In this document: piece by piece, positions 45,234-53,596 of the stretch | Layout: each line of letters opens with the position of its first letter | How positions within the stretch are numbered: the stretch's first letter is position 1 | Assembly (NCBI GenBank): GCA_021850095.1 | Contig: JAJZRX010000010.1 | Location: forward strand, 1-64,000 | Origin: Deltaproteobacteria bacterium | GTDB lineage: Bacteria; Desulfobacterota; Desulfuromonadia; Geobacterales; Pseudopelobacteraceae | Length of the DNA stretch: 64,000 nt | Reading direction: 5' to 3' | The notes under the pieces: generated by a model | The model's database searches: none | What the model was told of the DNA's origin: nothing | Seen by the model: the letters and a program-made list of their open reading frames with translations, nothing else | Translations under genes and position numbers: made by a program

Positions 45234-46205
45234 CTACTTGTCTCCGGGATAGGATATTTTGGCTGTGCTATACAATCCCTTCATCCAGGATTCCAGCAGC
45301 TGTTTTTTTTCGGACTCCACCAAATCTTTCCTGATTTTATCCTGAATCTCATCAAACGGGATCTGGCGCGGCGCACGGCGCTCTGCCAGACGGATGATAT
45401 GGTAACCGTAGAGGCTTTCGACAACCTTACTGGTCTCTCCAACCTTCATCTTGAGCAGGGCTTCTTCAAATTCGGCAACGGCCTGGCCCGCATGGAAATA
45501 GCCCAGATCGCCCCCCTTGATTCTCGAGAGATCATCGGATTCATTCAGCGCCAGCTCCTCGAACTTTTCACCAGCATTGAGCCTCTTCAGGAGCGCTTCA
45601 GCTTTCAAACGGAGCGCCTGGCGCTGCTCGGAGGTTGATGCCGGATCAACCTTCACCAGAATATGGCTGGCTCTGAACTCCTCTGGTTTGCTGTATCGGG
45701 AAACATTCTCCGTGTAATGATGCTTGACTTTTTCGGGTGTGACCGTGACTTTCCCGTCAACTTCAGCCAGCCTGATCTTCTCGGCCAGTAAGCGGCGTTC
45801 GGTAATTCTGGCCAACGTTTTTTCGCTAAAACCGGAAGCCTTGTAGGCGGCAACGAAATCATCTCTGGTCTTGAAGCGCTTGGCCATGGTGCTGATCTCT
45901 TCGCTGACGACTGACGAGGGTATTTTCAGTCCTTTAGCAGTGGCATCCTGGGCTCTCAATTCCGAATCAACCAGATTTTTCATCGCCTCGGCCCGGATCT
46001 TATCCATTTTTTCAGCCGAAATATTGCCATGAAAAGACCTGTTCATGGGCATGATGATTCCTATTTCCTGATCAAGATCGGCCTTGGAAAGATTGACCCC
46101 GTTCACGACAGCCACGACCCTGCTTTCGGTTTCCGCACGAACAGACAACGGCAGACAGACACCCAAAAACAGAAGAAGTACAAAACCTTTGATGCCATTG
46201 AACAT
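45234..46205 (-). CDS. Periplasmic PpiC/SurA-type peptidyl-prolyl isomerase
   Basis: The 323-residue chaperone has a signal peptide (FVLLLFLGVCLPLSVRA), a SurA_N-like helical domain (VVAVVNGVNLSKADLDQEI) and one parvulin domain near residues 175-270: FRASHILVKVD, AEALLKRLNAGEKFEELAL, GGDLGYFHAGQAVAEFEEALLKM (split) and YGYHIIRLAER. It would assist folding of outer-membrane or secreted proteins, fitting the secretin, lipoprotein and cytochromes encoded after it. It is the first gene of the long minus-strand run. Confidence 0.9.
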   Translation of the reverse strand: MFNGIKGFVLLLFLGVCLPLSVRAETESRVVAVVNGVNLSKADLDQEIGIIMPMNRSFHGNISAEKMDKIRAEAMKNLVDSELRAQDATAKGLKIPSSVVSEEISTMAKRFKTRDDFVAAYKASGFSEKTLARITERRLLAEKIRLAEVDGKVTVTPEKVKHHYTENVSRYSKPEEFRASHILVKVDPASTSEQRQALRLKAEALLKRLNAGEKFEELALNESDDLSRIKGGDLGYFHAGQAVAEFEEALLKMKVGETSKVVESLYGYHIIRLAERRAPRQIPFDEIQDKIRKDLVESEKKQLLESWMKGLYSTAKISYPGDK

Positions 46206-46247
46206 AGTTACTCCGATCTTTGGATACGCTGGCAGATTAACTGGTCA

Positions 46248-46277
46248 ACAATACGAGACATGCCGTACAAAAGTCAA
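46248..46277 (-). promoter_or_regulatory. Sigma-70-type promoter candidate for the PpiC-cytochrome-secretion run
   Basis: On the minus strand TTGACT (46272-46277) and TATTGT (46248-46253) are 18 bp apart, about 45 bp before the ATG at 46205. Inverted arms TGCCGT and ACGGCA (46260-46294) overlap the -35 box and could be an operator. Confidence 0.5.
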
Positions 46278-46331
46278 GCTGTACAGGAACGGCATTGTTA
46301 CGGCACAACCTGTATAGTCAAGTCGCTGCAA

Positions 46332-47591
46332 TTATGGTTCTGCCCTGCGTTTGCCGGCAGTGATCAACCGTACCTGGCGTTCATGGAAGAAGTAGTAATA
46401 GGCCCAGTTCATCACCACCATCAGACGGTTGCGAAACCCGATCAGGTAAAACAGATGCAGCACCAGCCAGACCAGCCAGGCCGGGAAACCGCGAAACTTG
46501 AGACGTCCGGTGACCGCCACGGCCGAACTCCGGCCGATGGTCGCCATGGCCCCCTTGTCGAAATAGCGAAAGGGAGGCGGTTGTTCTCCGGCTTGGCGGG
46601 CCAGTATGGCACGGGCGGCATGACTCCCCTGCTGACTGGCCACCGGCGCCATCATCGGCAAGGGAGCCCCGTCCTGCAGGCAACAGGCCAGATCTCCGAT
46701 TACAAACACCTCCGGATGTCCCTTGATGCTTAAATCCGGCTGGACAACGATCCGTCCGCCCGCGCCCCGCTCCACCCCGGAAAATCCTTCGGCCAGAGGT
46801 GCTGCGGCCACACCGGCCGACCAGAACAGGGTCGGGGAAGCGATGGTCGTTCCGTCATGCAGCTCAACCGTTTCGGCGCTGGCGCCGACGACTCTGGTTT
46901 CAAGCAGGACTTCCACCCCCATGGCACGCAGCTTTGCGCAGGCATATTCGCGGAGGTCGGGGGGCATGGCGGTCAGAAGCGACCCGGCCGCCTCAACCAG
47001 CACGATTCTGGTTTCGTCCGGCGATATACGGGGATGATCCTTGGAAAGAACGTGTACGATCAATTCCCGCAGCGCCCCGGCAAACTCCACTCCGGTCGGG
47101 CCACCACCCACGATCACAAACGTCAGCAAGGCCGATCGGCGCAGCGGGTCAGACTCCCGGGACGCCCTTTCAAACAGCAGCAGTATCTGGTTGCGCAGAT
47201 CTTCGGCCTGATCCAGGCGTTTGAGATCGAAAGCGTGGCGTTCAACGTCTTTCATCCCGAAGAAATTGGTCCGGCTGCCGGCGGCAACGATCAGATAATC
47301 GTAAAAAATTTCACCGGCGGCGCTCCGCAGGCATTTACTTTCCAGATCGACCCCGACGATTTCTGTCAGCAGGAATTCCGCATCTTGCCAGCCGCGGGAA
47401 ATGGCGCGCAAGGGATAGGCGATCGCCTCCTGCTCCAGTCCGGCGGTGGCAACCTGATACAGCAAAGGCTGAAAAAGATGATAATTATTGCGGTCAATCA
47501 TCAAAAGATCAAAACCGTGCCCTTCCAGAGCTTTGGCTGCATTCAGACCGCCAAAACCCATCCCGACGATAACCACCCGCTTTTTTTGCAT
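46332..47591 (-). CDS. ndh: Type II NADH dehydrogenase (NDH-2)
   Basis: The 419-residue flavoprotein transfers electrons from NADH to quinone without pumping protons. It has an N-terminal FAD motif VVIVGMGFGGLNAAKAL, LLYQVATAGLEQEAIAYPLR near the quinone side, the NADH-binding LTFVIVGGGPTGVEFAGAL and a second FAD motif VFVIGDLAC. A C-terminal hydrophobic helix pair (WLVWLVLHLFYLIGF) attaches it to the membrane. It appears to be a single-gene unit upstream of the PpiC run. Confidence 0.93.
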   Translation of the reverse strand: MQKKRVVIVGMGFGGLNAAKALEGHGFDLLMIDRNNYHLFQPLLYQVATAGLEQEAIAYPLRAISRGWQDAEFLLTEIVGVDLESKCLRSAAGEIFYDYLIVAAGSRTNFFGMKDVERHAFDLKRLDQAEDLRNQILLLFERASRESDPLRRSALLTFVIVGGGPTGVEFAGALRELIVHVLSKDHPRISPDETRIVLVEAAGSLLTAMPPDLREYACAKLRAMGVEVLLETRVVGASAETVELHDGTTIASPTLFWSAGVAAAPLAEGFSGVERGAGGRIVVQPDLSIKGHPEVFVIGDLACCLQDGAPLPMMAPVASQQGSHAARAILARQAGEQPPPFRYFDKGAMATIGRSSAVAVTGRLKFRGFPAWLVWLVLHLFYLIGFRNRLMVVMNWAYYYFFHERQVRLITAGKRRAEP

Positions 47592-47800
47592 ACCTTAAAC
47601 CCTCCAGCCCGAACATGGTGCATTGTTAAGTAAACACTGAATCCCGGTCGCCCCTACAATTCTTATGGTTAACCACCGGCGGAAATGCAGCCAGGCCGCC
47701 ACAATCTGGTAAGAATCTTATAGACCTAAACCGGTCGGGGAGCAAAGTCCAAATCACCCACCTGTTGAGTCATACAATCCGAGTGATACCCTCCAAAACC

Positions 47801-47832
47801 GAAAGCCCCGGGAGGTTTCTCCCGGGGCTTTC
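47801..47832 (-). terminator. Strong hairpin terminator after the OFA transporter operon
   Basis: A perfect 14-bp stem GAAAGCCCCGGGAG / CTCCCGGGGCTTTC with a 4-nt loop is followed on the minus strand by GGTTTTGG. It lies 31 nt past the transporter stop. Confidence 0.85.
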
Positions 47833-47862
47833 GATTTATTGACAGAAAACAGTGCCGATGTG

Positions 47863-49236
47863 TCAGCGATTAACGGTAGCTTCCCGCGGAATACGAATCT
47901 GCGCCTGCTCATACCCGGCAAACACCTTGGCGCCCAGCATGAATTCGGCCCAGAATTCTTTCCATTGGGAGGGTTCTTCCTGACCTTCCGTAGCCGGTTT
48001 CAGTTCGGCCAGGAAAATCGTCAGAGCAGCACCGGCCGCCAGCAGGGCGCCGGAGAGCATGAAGGACTTGGACATACCGCCCGGCTGGGCGTTCAGCATC
48101 TCGGAAACCTTGCCCATCGCGAAACCGCCCACACCCCAGGCAGTGAAGAGAATGCCGTAATTGATGCCGTAGTTCTTGACTCCCCAGTAATCCTTCGAGA
48201 AGGAGGGGAACAGAGCCAGATTGGAACCGTAGTTGAAACCGATGAAGGTTGCCAGAACAACCAGCAGAACTGCATTGTTGGTGGCGATAACCGGCATGGC
48301 GACAAACATCAGCACCGCCTGGAAGGCCAGCATGATGAACAGGGTGGCGCGCCGGCCGATCTTGTCGGACATGACACCGGCCACAACACGGCCGGCGGCA
48401 TTACCGACCGCCATGATGGCAACCGCTACAAACGCCATGGACCCCATACTCTTCTTGGCCAGTCCGGCCACGCTGCCGATTACCATCAGACCGGCGCCGG
48501 CGCCGATGAAATAGGTCAGCCAGAGCACATAGAACTTGTAGGAGCGCAGCATCTCACTGGCAGCCGCGTTGATTTTGGGCTTGGCGGCATTCAGAGCGGC
48601 CACCGGACCGGGATTGGCGGGTTCGGGCGGAGCATAACCGGCCGGAGGATTGACCACGAAGAATGACAGTCCGCAGACGATCACCGCAAAACCGGCCGCC
48701 AGGATCAGCATGGAAGTCTGAATACCGAATTTACCCAGAAGCCAGGAGGAGAGCGGTGCGATATACACCGGAGCCAGGCCGAAACCGCCCACCACGATCC
48801 CGGCGATCAGGCCGGTTTTGGATGGCGAAAACCATTTCAGGGCCGGAGGAGTGGCGGCCGAGTAACCGAAACCGAAACCGGCGCCCCCCAAGATGCCGAA
48901 ACCGATCACCCAGGCCATATAACTGGACGAGAAACCCAGCAGACCGAATCCGGTACCCACCAGCACACCGCCGATCAGAGCGGTTTTTGCCGGACCGATC
49001 TTGTCTTGGCACTTGCCGGCCAGGATCATGGCAAAAGCAAAGGTCAGACAGCAGACTGCGTAAGGATCGTTGATCGATGCCAGATCCCAGTTGAACGCGC
49101 CCGGGCCGCCAGTTTCGATCGAAGCCTTGATGGCTCCCTTGAAGATACTCCAGGCGTACAGAACTCCCAGTGCCAGGTTGATGCCGGTGCCGGCGATAAC
49201 TACCTGCCAGCCTCTATTCTTGATCGTATCAGTCAT
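47863..49236 (-). CDS. OFA-family MFS transporter (oxalate/formate antiporter-like)
   Basis: The 457-residue protein has twelve membrane helices. GWQVVIAGTGINLALGVLYAWSIF is the typical OFA start, followed by CQDKIGPAKTALIGG, GFGFGYSAATPPALKWF and SDKIGRRATLFIML. OFA members exchange or take up small carboxylates such as oxalate, formate, lactate or acetate. It is the last gene of an operon with a putative membrane protein and small proteins, driven by a sigma-54 promoter candidate. Substrate is not decidable from sequence; a carboxylate electron donor is plausible. Confidence 0.88.
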   Translation of the reverse strand: MTDTIKNRGWQVVIAGTGINLALGVLYAWSIFKGAIKASIETGGPGAFNWDLASINDPYAVCCLTFAFAMILAGKCQDKIGPAKTALIGGVLVGTGFGLLGFSSSYMAWVIGFGILGGAGFGFGYSAATPPALKWFSPSKTGLIAGIVVGGFGLAPVYIAPLSSWLLGKFGIQTSMLILAAGFAVIVCGLSFFVVNPPAGYAPPEPANPGPVAALNAAKPKINAAASEMLRSYKFYVLWLTYFIGAGAGLMVIGSVAGLAKKSMGSMAFVAVAIMAVGNAAGRVVAGVMSDKIGRRATLFIMLAFQAVLMFVAMPVIATNNAVLLVVLATFIGFNYGSNLALFPSFSKDYWGVKNYGINYGILFTAWGVGGFAMGKVSEMLNAQPGGMSKSFMLSGALLAAGAALTIFLAELKPATEGQEEPSQWKEFWAEFMLGAKVFAGYEQAQIRIPREATVNR

Positions 49237-49253
49237 GTCCGTTTCCCCCTGAC

Positions 49254-50303
49254 CTAAGATTGTTTGGAAACGGCTTTTTTAAGCGGGCCGTTCATGCGGA
49301 TGGCGGCGGCGAATTCCATCCAGAAGACGAGGTAGATCGAAATCATCAGTGACAATCCCACATTCTGGTTTTCAGCACCCAAAGCCTTGGCCAGGATCGG
49401 AGAAGCGAATCCGGCGCCCAGGGTTCCGGTCACGCGCTCCAGCATATAGAAGGCCGGCAGGGTCAGCAGGGTTCCAACCACCATGATGGCGATACCGGTC
49501 GGACGCTTGACCCAGTATTTCGGGGAGAAGCCGTACATACGCATGAATATGACAACCCAGATAATCCAGACCGAGTAATCAACAGCGGCATCCGGCAGGG
49601 CCAGCTTGTTCTTGACCAGCACGACTTCCAGAACTGTTACGATACCCAGCAGACAGAACATCCAGTTGAATTTCTCGTTTGCCTGGGAATGCCATTGACG
49701 GCTGTCGGGGGCCTGAACTTCATTGTAGGAATGGTTGTGGGTGCCAAGGGCGGAAAAGAGGATTGCGAACCAGATACCGGCGTTGTGGAACAAAAGCGAA
49801 GCGTGGTTGCCGGCCAGATTGGCGATACGGGACATGGGATCACGGGCGAAGTCGCCGGCGATACGCATCAGGAACAGATTGGCGACAACGGAACAACCGA
49901 TGATAACGGCGATTGTAAATATCTTGCGCGGCAGCAGATAGGGGTCGACCTTGTCGGGAAAGCCGATGATGAAGGCGAACCAGATCAGGTACATGATCAG
50001 CGGAATGCCGAAGCAGATGCCATACACCGATTTTCCGGCGAAGTCGCCGCTTTGGGCGTAGATGACGACATCGTTATTGAGGTCGGCGTCCGTGTTAAGC
50101 AGTTTGGCTTCTTCCTTGGGCATCTTCTTGACATGCGGCAAAAGACCCATGGCGTACCAGCCATGATCACCCTGGGTGGTGTCCACAACCCAGTACTGGT
50201 CGCCCATCATCTCGTCGAGTCCGGCAAAAATCTGCATGCTGAATGCCGCACAGACGATGCAGACAACCAGCAATAGAATGGCATTGGATATTTTCATTGG
50301 CAT
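49254..50303 (-). CDS. Conserved multi-pass membrane protein of unknown function
   Basis: The 349-residue protein has about eight membrane helices, starting ILLLVVCIVCAAFSMQIFAGL and ending MISIYLVFWMEFAAAIRMN. A periplasmic loop follows the first helix (residues about 30-95, with WVVDTTQGDHGWYAM). His-rich membrane-border segments (GNHASLLFHNAG, LGTHNHSYNE) could bind metal or haem. I do not recognise the family. It lies 17 nt upstream of the OFA transporter gene and is probably a partner in transport or energy coupling. Confidence 0.75.
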   Translation of the reverse strand: MPMKISNAILLLVVCIVCAAFSMQIFAGLDEMMGDQYWVVDTTQGDHGWYAMGLLPHVKKMPKEEAKLLNTDADLNNDVVIYAQSGDFAGKSVYGICFGIPLIMYLIWFAFIIGFPDKVDPYLLPRKIFTIAVIIGCSVVANLFLMRIAGDFARDPMSRIANLAGNHASLLFHNAGIWFAILFSALGTHNHSYNEVQAPDSRQWHSQANEKFNWMFCLLGIVTVLEVVLVKNKLALPDAAVDYSVWIIWVVIFMRMYGFSPKYWVKRPTGIAIMVVGTLLTLPAFYMLERVTGTLGAGFASPILAKALGAENQNVGLSLMISIYLVFWMEFAAAIRMNGPLKKAVSKQS

Positions 50304-50315
50304 TTTAGGTTCCCC

Positions 50316-50567
50316 CTATTCCTTATGAGTTGTCCAGAACATCGAAACCGCATTGGCGGCAAACAGGCCATACAGCCACATCGTATTCCAGGCCGGGCCG
50401 GACCAGTGGCTTCCGCGACCGCCGCCGACAACGCCCGATGCGACCACGATTCCGATCAGGGCCGTAAAGGCCACCATTGCGACTGACCTCAAGATAGCGC
50501 TGTTGCGCCAGGTGTGCCGCTCGAGGTATTCAATCCTTGCCTGCAGTTCAAGCTCTCTTTCGCTCAT
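50316..50567 (-). CDS. Small membrane protein in the OFA operon
   Basis: The 83-residue protein has a charged helical start (MSERELELQARIEYLERH), one hydrophobic helix (ILRSVAMVAFTALIGIVVASGVVGG) and a second weak one (MWLYGLFAANAVSMFW). ATG 50567 is chosen because AGGAGA lies 8 bases upstream. The start overlaps a still smaller gene by 20 nt and the stop is 12 nt before the large membrane protein gene. No family recognised. Confidence 0.65.
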   Translation of the reverse strand: MSERELELQARIEYLERHTWRNSAILRSVAMVAFTALIGIVVASGVVGGGRGSHWSGPAWNTMWLYGLFAANAVSMFWTTHKE

Positions 50568-50670
50568 CGATTTTCTCCTTTGCAATTAGAATGAGTACAA
50601 ACAATGTGGTTACGGTAAGTGCCAGGACAGCGTGAAACTGATTGAAGCAAAGTGTCAGGTGATACAGCAT
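50548..50670 (-). CDS. Single-helix 40-residue membrane peptide
   Basis: A short frame opens at ATG 50670 behind AGGAG spaced 8 bases away, encodes MLYHLTLCFNQFHAVLAL, then TVTTLFVLILIA and a basic end KEKIDERKRA. It thus has one membrane helix and a positively charged tail. The coding end overlaps the next gene by 20 nt, a spacing common for co-translated small subunits. Ribosome-binding site, hydrophobic profile and tight packing support it being real; no homologue can be named. Confidence 0.6.
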   Translation of the reverse strand: MLYHLTLCFNQFHAVLALTVTTLFVLILIAKEKIDERKRA

Positions 50671-50703
50671 TGTCTTCTCCTTTCGTGAATGTTCGTGTAT
50701 GAA

Positions 50704-50895
50704 TCAGCTTGTTACCAGGTTTGTCAGCTCGTTTGGAAAGCGGTCCGCCAACTCCATATATTTGACGCATTCCTTGTGGCGGCCGCTGCAGTATCTGATG
50801 ATCATGTTCACATCGTGCGGCGAGATATATCCGCAACCAACGTCGCAGTAATCATCGTTTTTGCCGTAGAATGGACAGACGTTGGTTTTTCCCAT
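50704..50895 (-). CDS. Small Cys-rich protein heading the OFA operon
   Basis: The 63-residue soluble protein has five cysteines (CPFYGKNDDYCDVGCGYISP and RYCSGRHKECVKY), with spacing compatible with a metal or Fe-S site or a redox switch. AGGAG precedes the ATG at good distance. It is the first gene after the sigma-54 promoter candidate, ahead of the small membrane proteins and the OFA transporter. I recognise no family; a metal-binding regulator or redox adaptor is possible. Confidence 0.7.
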   Translation of the reverse strand: MGKTNVCPFYGKNDDYCDVGCGYISPHDVNMIIRYCSGRHKECVKYMELADRFPNELTNLVTS

Positions 50896-51213
50896 ATTCT
50901 CCTCGCATTGAAGCTCTTGCTGTTGTATACAGCACGTGCCGTGCCAAAGCAGAACACAGTCTTAAATACCATGTAATTCAAGCTAGTTAGAGATCATAAC
51001 CCTTCGAAACGCAATTCTGCTTTTTTGCAATCATGCAAATTGCAAACAAAGAGCGATGCAACCGGAAGTGCGGTCAAGCTTAAATCAGCTTTACTTAAAT
51101 ACGGTTAATATCGTGTGATATTGGACAGTTAGAACAACACAAACCTGTTTTGCACAATTGCAAAGGGATGTTTTTTGCATTTTTGCAACAATGCAAACGA
51201 AAACGGAGCAAGC
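50896..51213. promoter_or_regulatory. Divergent regulatory region with repeated TTGCA/TGCAA motifs
   Basis: This 318-bp region separates the OFA operon and a methyltransferase gene. TTGCA or TGCAA pentamers recur about eight times in three groups (51024-51046, 51149-51164, 51174-51198), several as TTTTGCA/TGCAAA inverted pairs. Another inverted repeat, ATATC-N4-GATAT, lies near 51108-51121. The groups could be operators for one regulator acting in both directions. No RNA gene is seen. Confidence 0.45.
50931..50946 (-). promoter_or_regulatory. Sigma-54 (-24/-12) promoter candidate for the OFA operon
   Basis: On the minus strand TGGCAC-N5-GTGCT shows the required GG-N10-GC spacing. It lies about 36 bp before the ATG of the Cys-rich gene and has the same -24 and -12 boxes as the site at 2692-2707. 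Confidence 0.6.
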
Positions 51214-51795
51214 ATGGAGAAGGATAGAATCAAGTGGAACAAGCGTTTCGAGTCGCAGGATTCCTATCTGGGAAACCGCCCCTCTCCCTTTCTGGCCGAT
51301 CAGATCAGCAGGATCAGGCGGCTGACGCCGGGAAACAAGGCCCTGGATGTGGCCTGCGGCGAAGGCAGAAACAGCATATTTCTGGCAAAGAACGGTTACC
51401 GGGTGACCGGCCTGGACATTTCGGAGGTCGGGCTGGCAAAGGCGGCCGCCAGGGCCGGCATGGAAGGCGTTACGGTAGATTTTCTGCGGGTTGATCTTGA
51501 CGATTACGAAATAGGCGAACGCTACGACCTGATCCTTAATTTCAATTTCCTGCTGCGGAAATTAATCCCGCAACAGGTGCGGGCGCTCAATCCGGGCGGA
51601 GTGCTGCTGTTCGACACTATTATGGAATCGCCGCAGCTGCTGGAGAGCCACAATCCGGCCTACCTGCTGGGCCGGGGAGAACTGGTCAGGCTGTTTGAAA
51701 AATACGATGGCGAGGTACTTTTTGCGGAGGAAAGCGAAAGCGGAGAGATGCCGACCGCCAGGCTGCTGTTACGGAAAAATCCGGCAACGACCTGA
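51214..51795 (+). CDS. Class I SAM-dependent methyltransferase (TehB-like)
   Basis: The 193-residue cytosolic protein has motif I ALDVACGEGRNSIFLA, the acidic loop VTGLDISEVGL and a FLRVDLDDYEIGERYDLIL stretch (motifs II-III). These resemble TehB/tellurite-resistance and thiopurine-type small-molecule methyltransferases. The tail is a short beta end (TARLLLRK). ATG 51214 has CGGAG six bases upstream; an in-frame start at 51175 lies within the TTGCA repeats. It is divergent from the OFA operon and stands alone. Confidence 0.82.
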   Translation: MEKDRIKWNKRFESQDSYLGNRPSPFLADQISRIRRLTPGNKALDVACGEGRNSIFLAKNGYRVTGLDISEVGLAKAAARAGMEGVTVDFLRVDLDDYEIGERYDLILNFNFLLRKLIPQQVRALNPGGVLLFDTIMESPQLLESHNPAYLLGRGELVRLFEKYDGEVLFAEESESGEMPTARLLLRKNPATT

Positions 51796-51858
51796 CAGGC
51801 GGTTGATCCTGAAAAAAGTTTTTAAAAATCTATCCGCTTTCAGCAGTAAGCAAACTCT

Positions 51859-51933
51859 ATATTCGTTAGGACATGAACACTGATTATGTCGTTACGAATA
51901 TATTTTGACATTATGTCTTTCAGGGTATATTTT
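51859..51933 (+). promoter_or_regulatory. hipBA promoter and operator-like inverted repeats
   Basis: Two 16-bp arms starting ATATTCGT (51859-51874) and ending ACGAATAT (51886-51901) match at 14 of 16 positions when inverted. Each ends toward the centre in GACAT/ATGTC, and a further GACAT-T-ATGTC lies at 51907-51917 across a TTGACA -35 box (51905-51910). TATTTT (51928-51933) is 17 bp downstream. Binding here by the HipB protein would block transcription, as is usual for autoregulated antitoxins. Confidence 0.6.
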
Positions 51934-51977
51934 TGTTCAGGAAGGTTGCTATTCCCGAGTTGTAGCAGGAGCCAGAA

Positions 51978-52229
51978 ATGATTCAGAAAATCAGCTCTCC
52001 AGAAACCCTGGGCCAGGCATTGCGGGCAGAACGCAAGAACAAGGGTATGTCGCAGAAAGCTGTCGGGCATTCAGTAGGCATGGAACAACACACTATTTCC
52101 AAAATAGAAAAAGGAAATCCGGGAACAGAACTGAACACGCTTTTTCGCCTCCTCGCCGCCCTTGACCTTGAACTGAATATTCAGCCTCGTCAGAAACCTG
52201 CCATAGAAAGCACTGGTGATAATTGGTAA
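51978..52229 (+). CDS. hipB: HipB-like HTH antitoxin
   Basis: The 83-residue protein is an XRE-type helix-turn-helix regulator: LGQALRAERKNKGMSQKAVGHSVGMEQHTISKIEKGNPGT (in two parts) is the DNA-binding domain, followed by LNTLFRLLAALDLELNIQPR, the HipB end that contacts HipA. It neutralises the kinase and represses the operon. AGGAG lies 8 bases before the ATG. Its stop overlaps the hipA ATG by one base (TAATG). Confidence 0.9.
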   Translation: MIQKISSPETLGQALRAERKNKGMSQKAVGHSVGMEQHTISKIEKGNPGTELNTLFRLLAALDLELNIQPRQKPAIESTGDNW

Positions 52230-53596
52230 TGGGACGGCCACGGATTACAGCAGATCTTCACCTCTTTATGAACGGTCAAAACGTAGGATGCCTGACCCGG
52301 ACCGCTGTCGGCCAGCTTCGTTTTGAGTACGGTGATGAATGGCTGCATTCTGAATTGGGGCGACCACTATCACTTTCCATGCCCCTCAGCCACAAGGTTT
52401 ACATCGGCACCGTGGTCGAGAACTTCTTCGACAACCTGCTGCCGGACAGCCAACCGATACGCAATCGCATTCAGGCTCGATTCGGGGCAAAGAGCAATCG
52501 CTGCTTTGATCTTCTCTGGCATGTTGGTCGTGATTGCGTCGGGGCACTGCAACTACTTCCGGAAGATGCAGCCGCCATTGATGTGCGCCGCATTGACACC
52601 GTGGAACTCACCGATACGCAAGTCGCAGAGGTGCTACGCAACTACGCCACCATGCCGCTCGGCATGAAAGGTGATGACGACTTCCGCATCTCAATTGCCG
52701 GTGCTCAGGAAAAAACGGCCCTGCTCCGCTTGAATGACCGATGGCACCGTCCCCTGGGTGTCACCCCGACCAGTCACATATTCAAACTCCCCATCGGCAA
52801 GATTGCTCATAGTGGTATGGATCTAACGGACAGCGTGGAAAACGAATGGTTGTGCCATCTGATCCTGAAAGCCTACGGCATTCCGGTTGCAAATGCTGAG
52901 ATAGCAACGTTTGAGGACGTAAAAGTTCTGGTGGTGGAGAGATTTGATCGCAGGTGGGCCGATGATCGTTCCTGGTTGATCCGTTTGCCGCAGGAAGATC
53001 TGTGCCAGGCGCTGAACATATCATCAGCCTTGAAATATGAAAGCGATGGCGGCCCGGGAGTTGAGCGCATCATGACCCTGCTTCTGGGATCGGCCTATGC
53101 ACTGGCGGATCGGAGCTTGTTTCTCAAAACCCAGGTGTTGTTCTGGTTACTCGGCGCTATTGATGGTCATGCAAAAAACTTCAGCATCTTCCTGCTGCCC
53201 GGCGGCAGCTTTCAGCTTGCTCCCATCTATGATGTCATGTCTGCCTATCCTCTGGTAGCAAAGAGACAGGTTGAATCGCAGAAGATGAAGATGGCAATGG
53301 CTGTCAGGGGAAAAAGCACGCATTACCAGTGGGAAAAAATACAACTTCGTCATTGGCTGTCTACAGCACGTGTCTGCGGGTTTCCGGTGGATGAGATGGA
53401 GTCCATTATCAAGGAGTTGCTTGAGAAGATGGATTTTGTCATTGAAGATGTGCAGGGAATGTTGCCATCATCATTTCCTGAAGAAATTGCCCAGTCCATA
53501 TTCGACGGAATGAAAGTCGTACGTAATCGGTTGAAACACGCCACCCAGGCTACATTGAGCGGCCGCGCCGCGAGCTGTGATTCAGAATTTCAGTGA
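52229..53596 (+). CDS. hipA: HipA-like serine/threonine kinase toxin
   Basis: The 455-residue protein has the HipA N-terminal subdomain (GRPLSLSMPLSH, NFFDNLLPDS) and kinase core: FRISIAGAQEKTALL is the P-loop-like ATP segment, AIDGHAKNFSIFLLP has the catalytic Asp and Asn, and PIYDVMSAYP carries the metal-binding Asp. E. coli HipA phosphorylates glutamyl-tRNA synthetase and induces persistence. Length is close to that of E. coli HipA and no key residue seems missing, so the toxin is probably active. A TTG two codons upstream is a weaker start. Confidence 0.92.
   Translation: MGRPRITADLHLFMNGQNVGCLTRTAVGQLRFEYGDEWLHSELGRPLSLSMPLSHKVYIGTVVENFFDNLLPDSQPIRNRIQARFGAKSNRCFDLLWHVGRDCVGALQLLPEDAAAIDVRRIDTVELTDTQVAEVLRNYATMPLGMKGDDDFRISIAGAQEKTALLRLNDRWHRPLGVTPTSHIFKLPIGKIAHSGMDLTDSVENEWLCHLILKAYGIPVANAEIATFEDVKVLVVERFDRRWADDRSWLIRLPQEDLCQALNISSALKYESDGGPGVERIMTLLLGSAYALADRSLFLKTQVLFWLLGAIDGHAKNFSIFLLPGGSFQLAPIYDVMSAYPLVAKRQVESQKMKMAMAVRGKSTHYQWEKIQLRHWLSTARVCGFPVDEMESIIKELLEKMDFVIEDVQGMLPSSFPEEIAQSIFDGMKVVRNRLKHATQATLSGRAASCDSEFQ

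Noticed and set aside
47730-47790. GEMM-like riboswitch on the plus strand (GGGAGCAAAGTCC)
   Set aside because: Only one short block resembles the aptamer; the GNRA-capped stem and the 5' block are missing, and no plus-strand gene follows.
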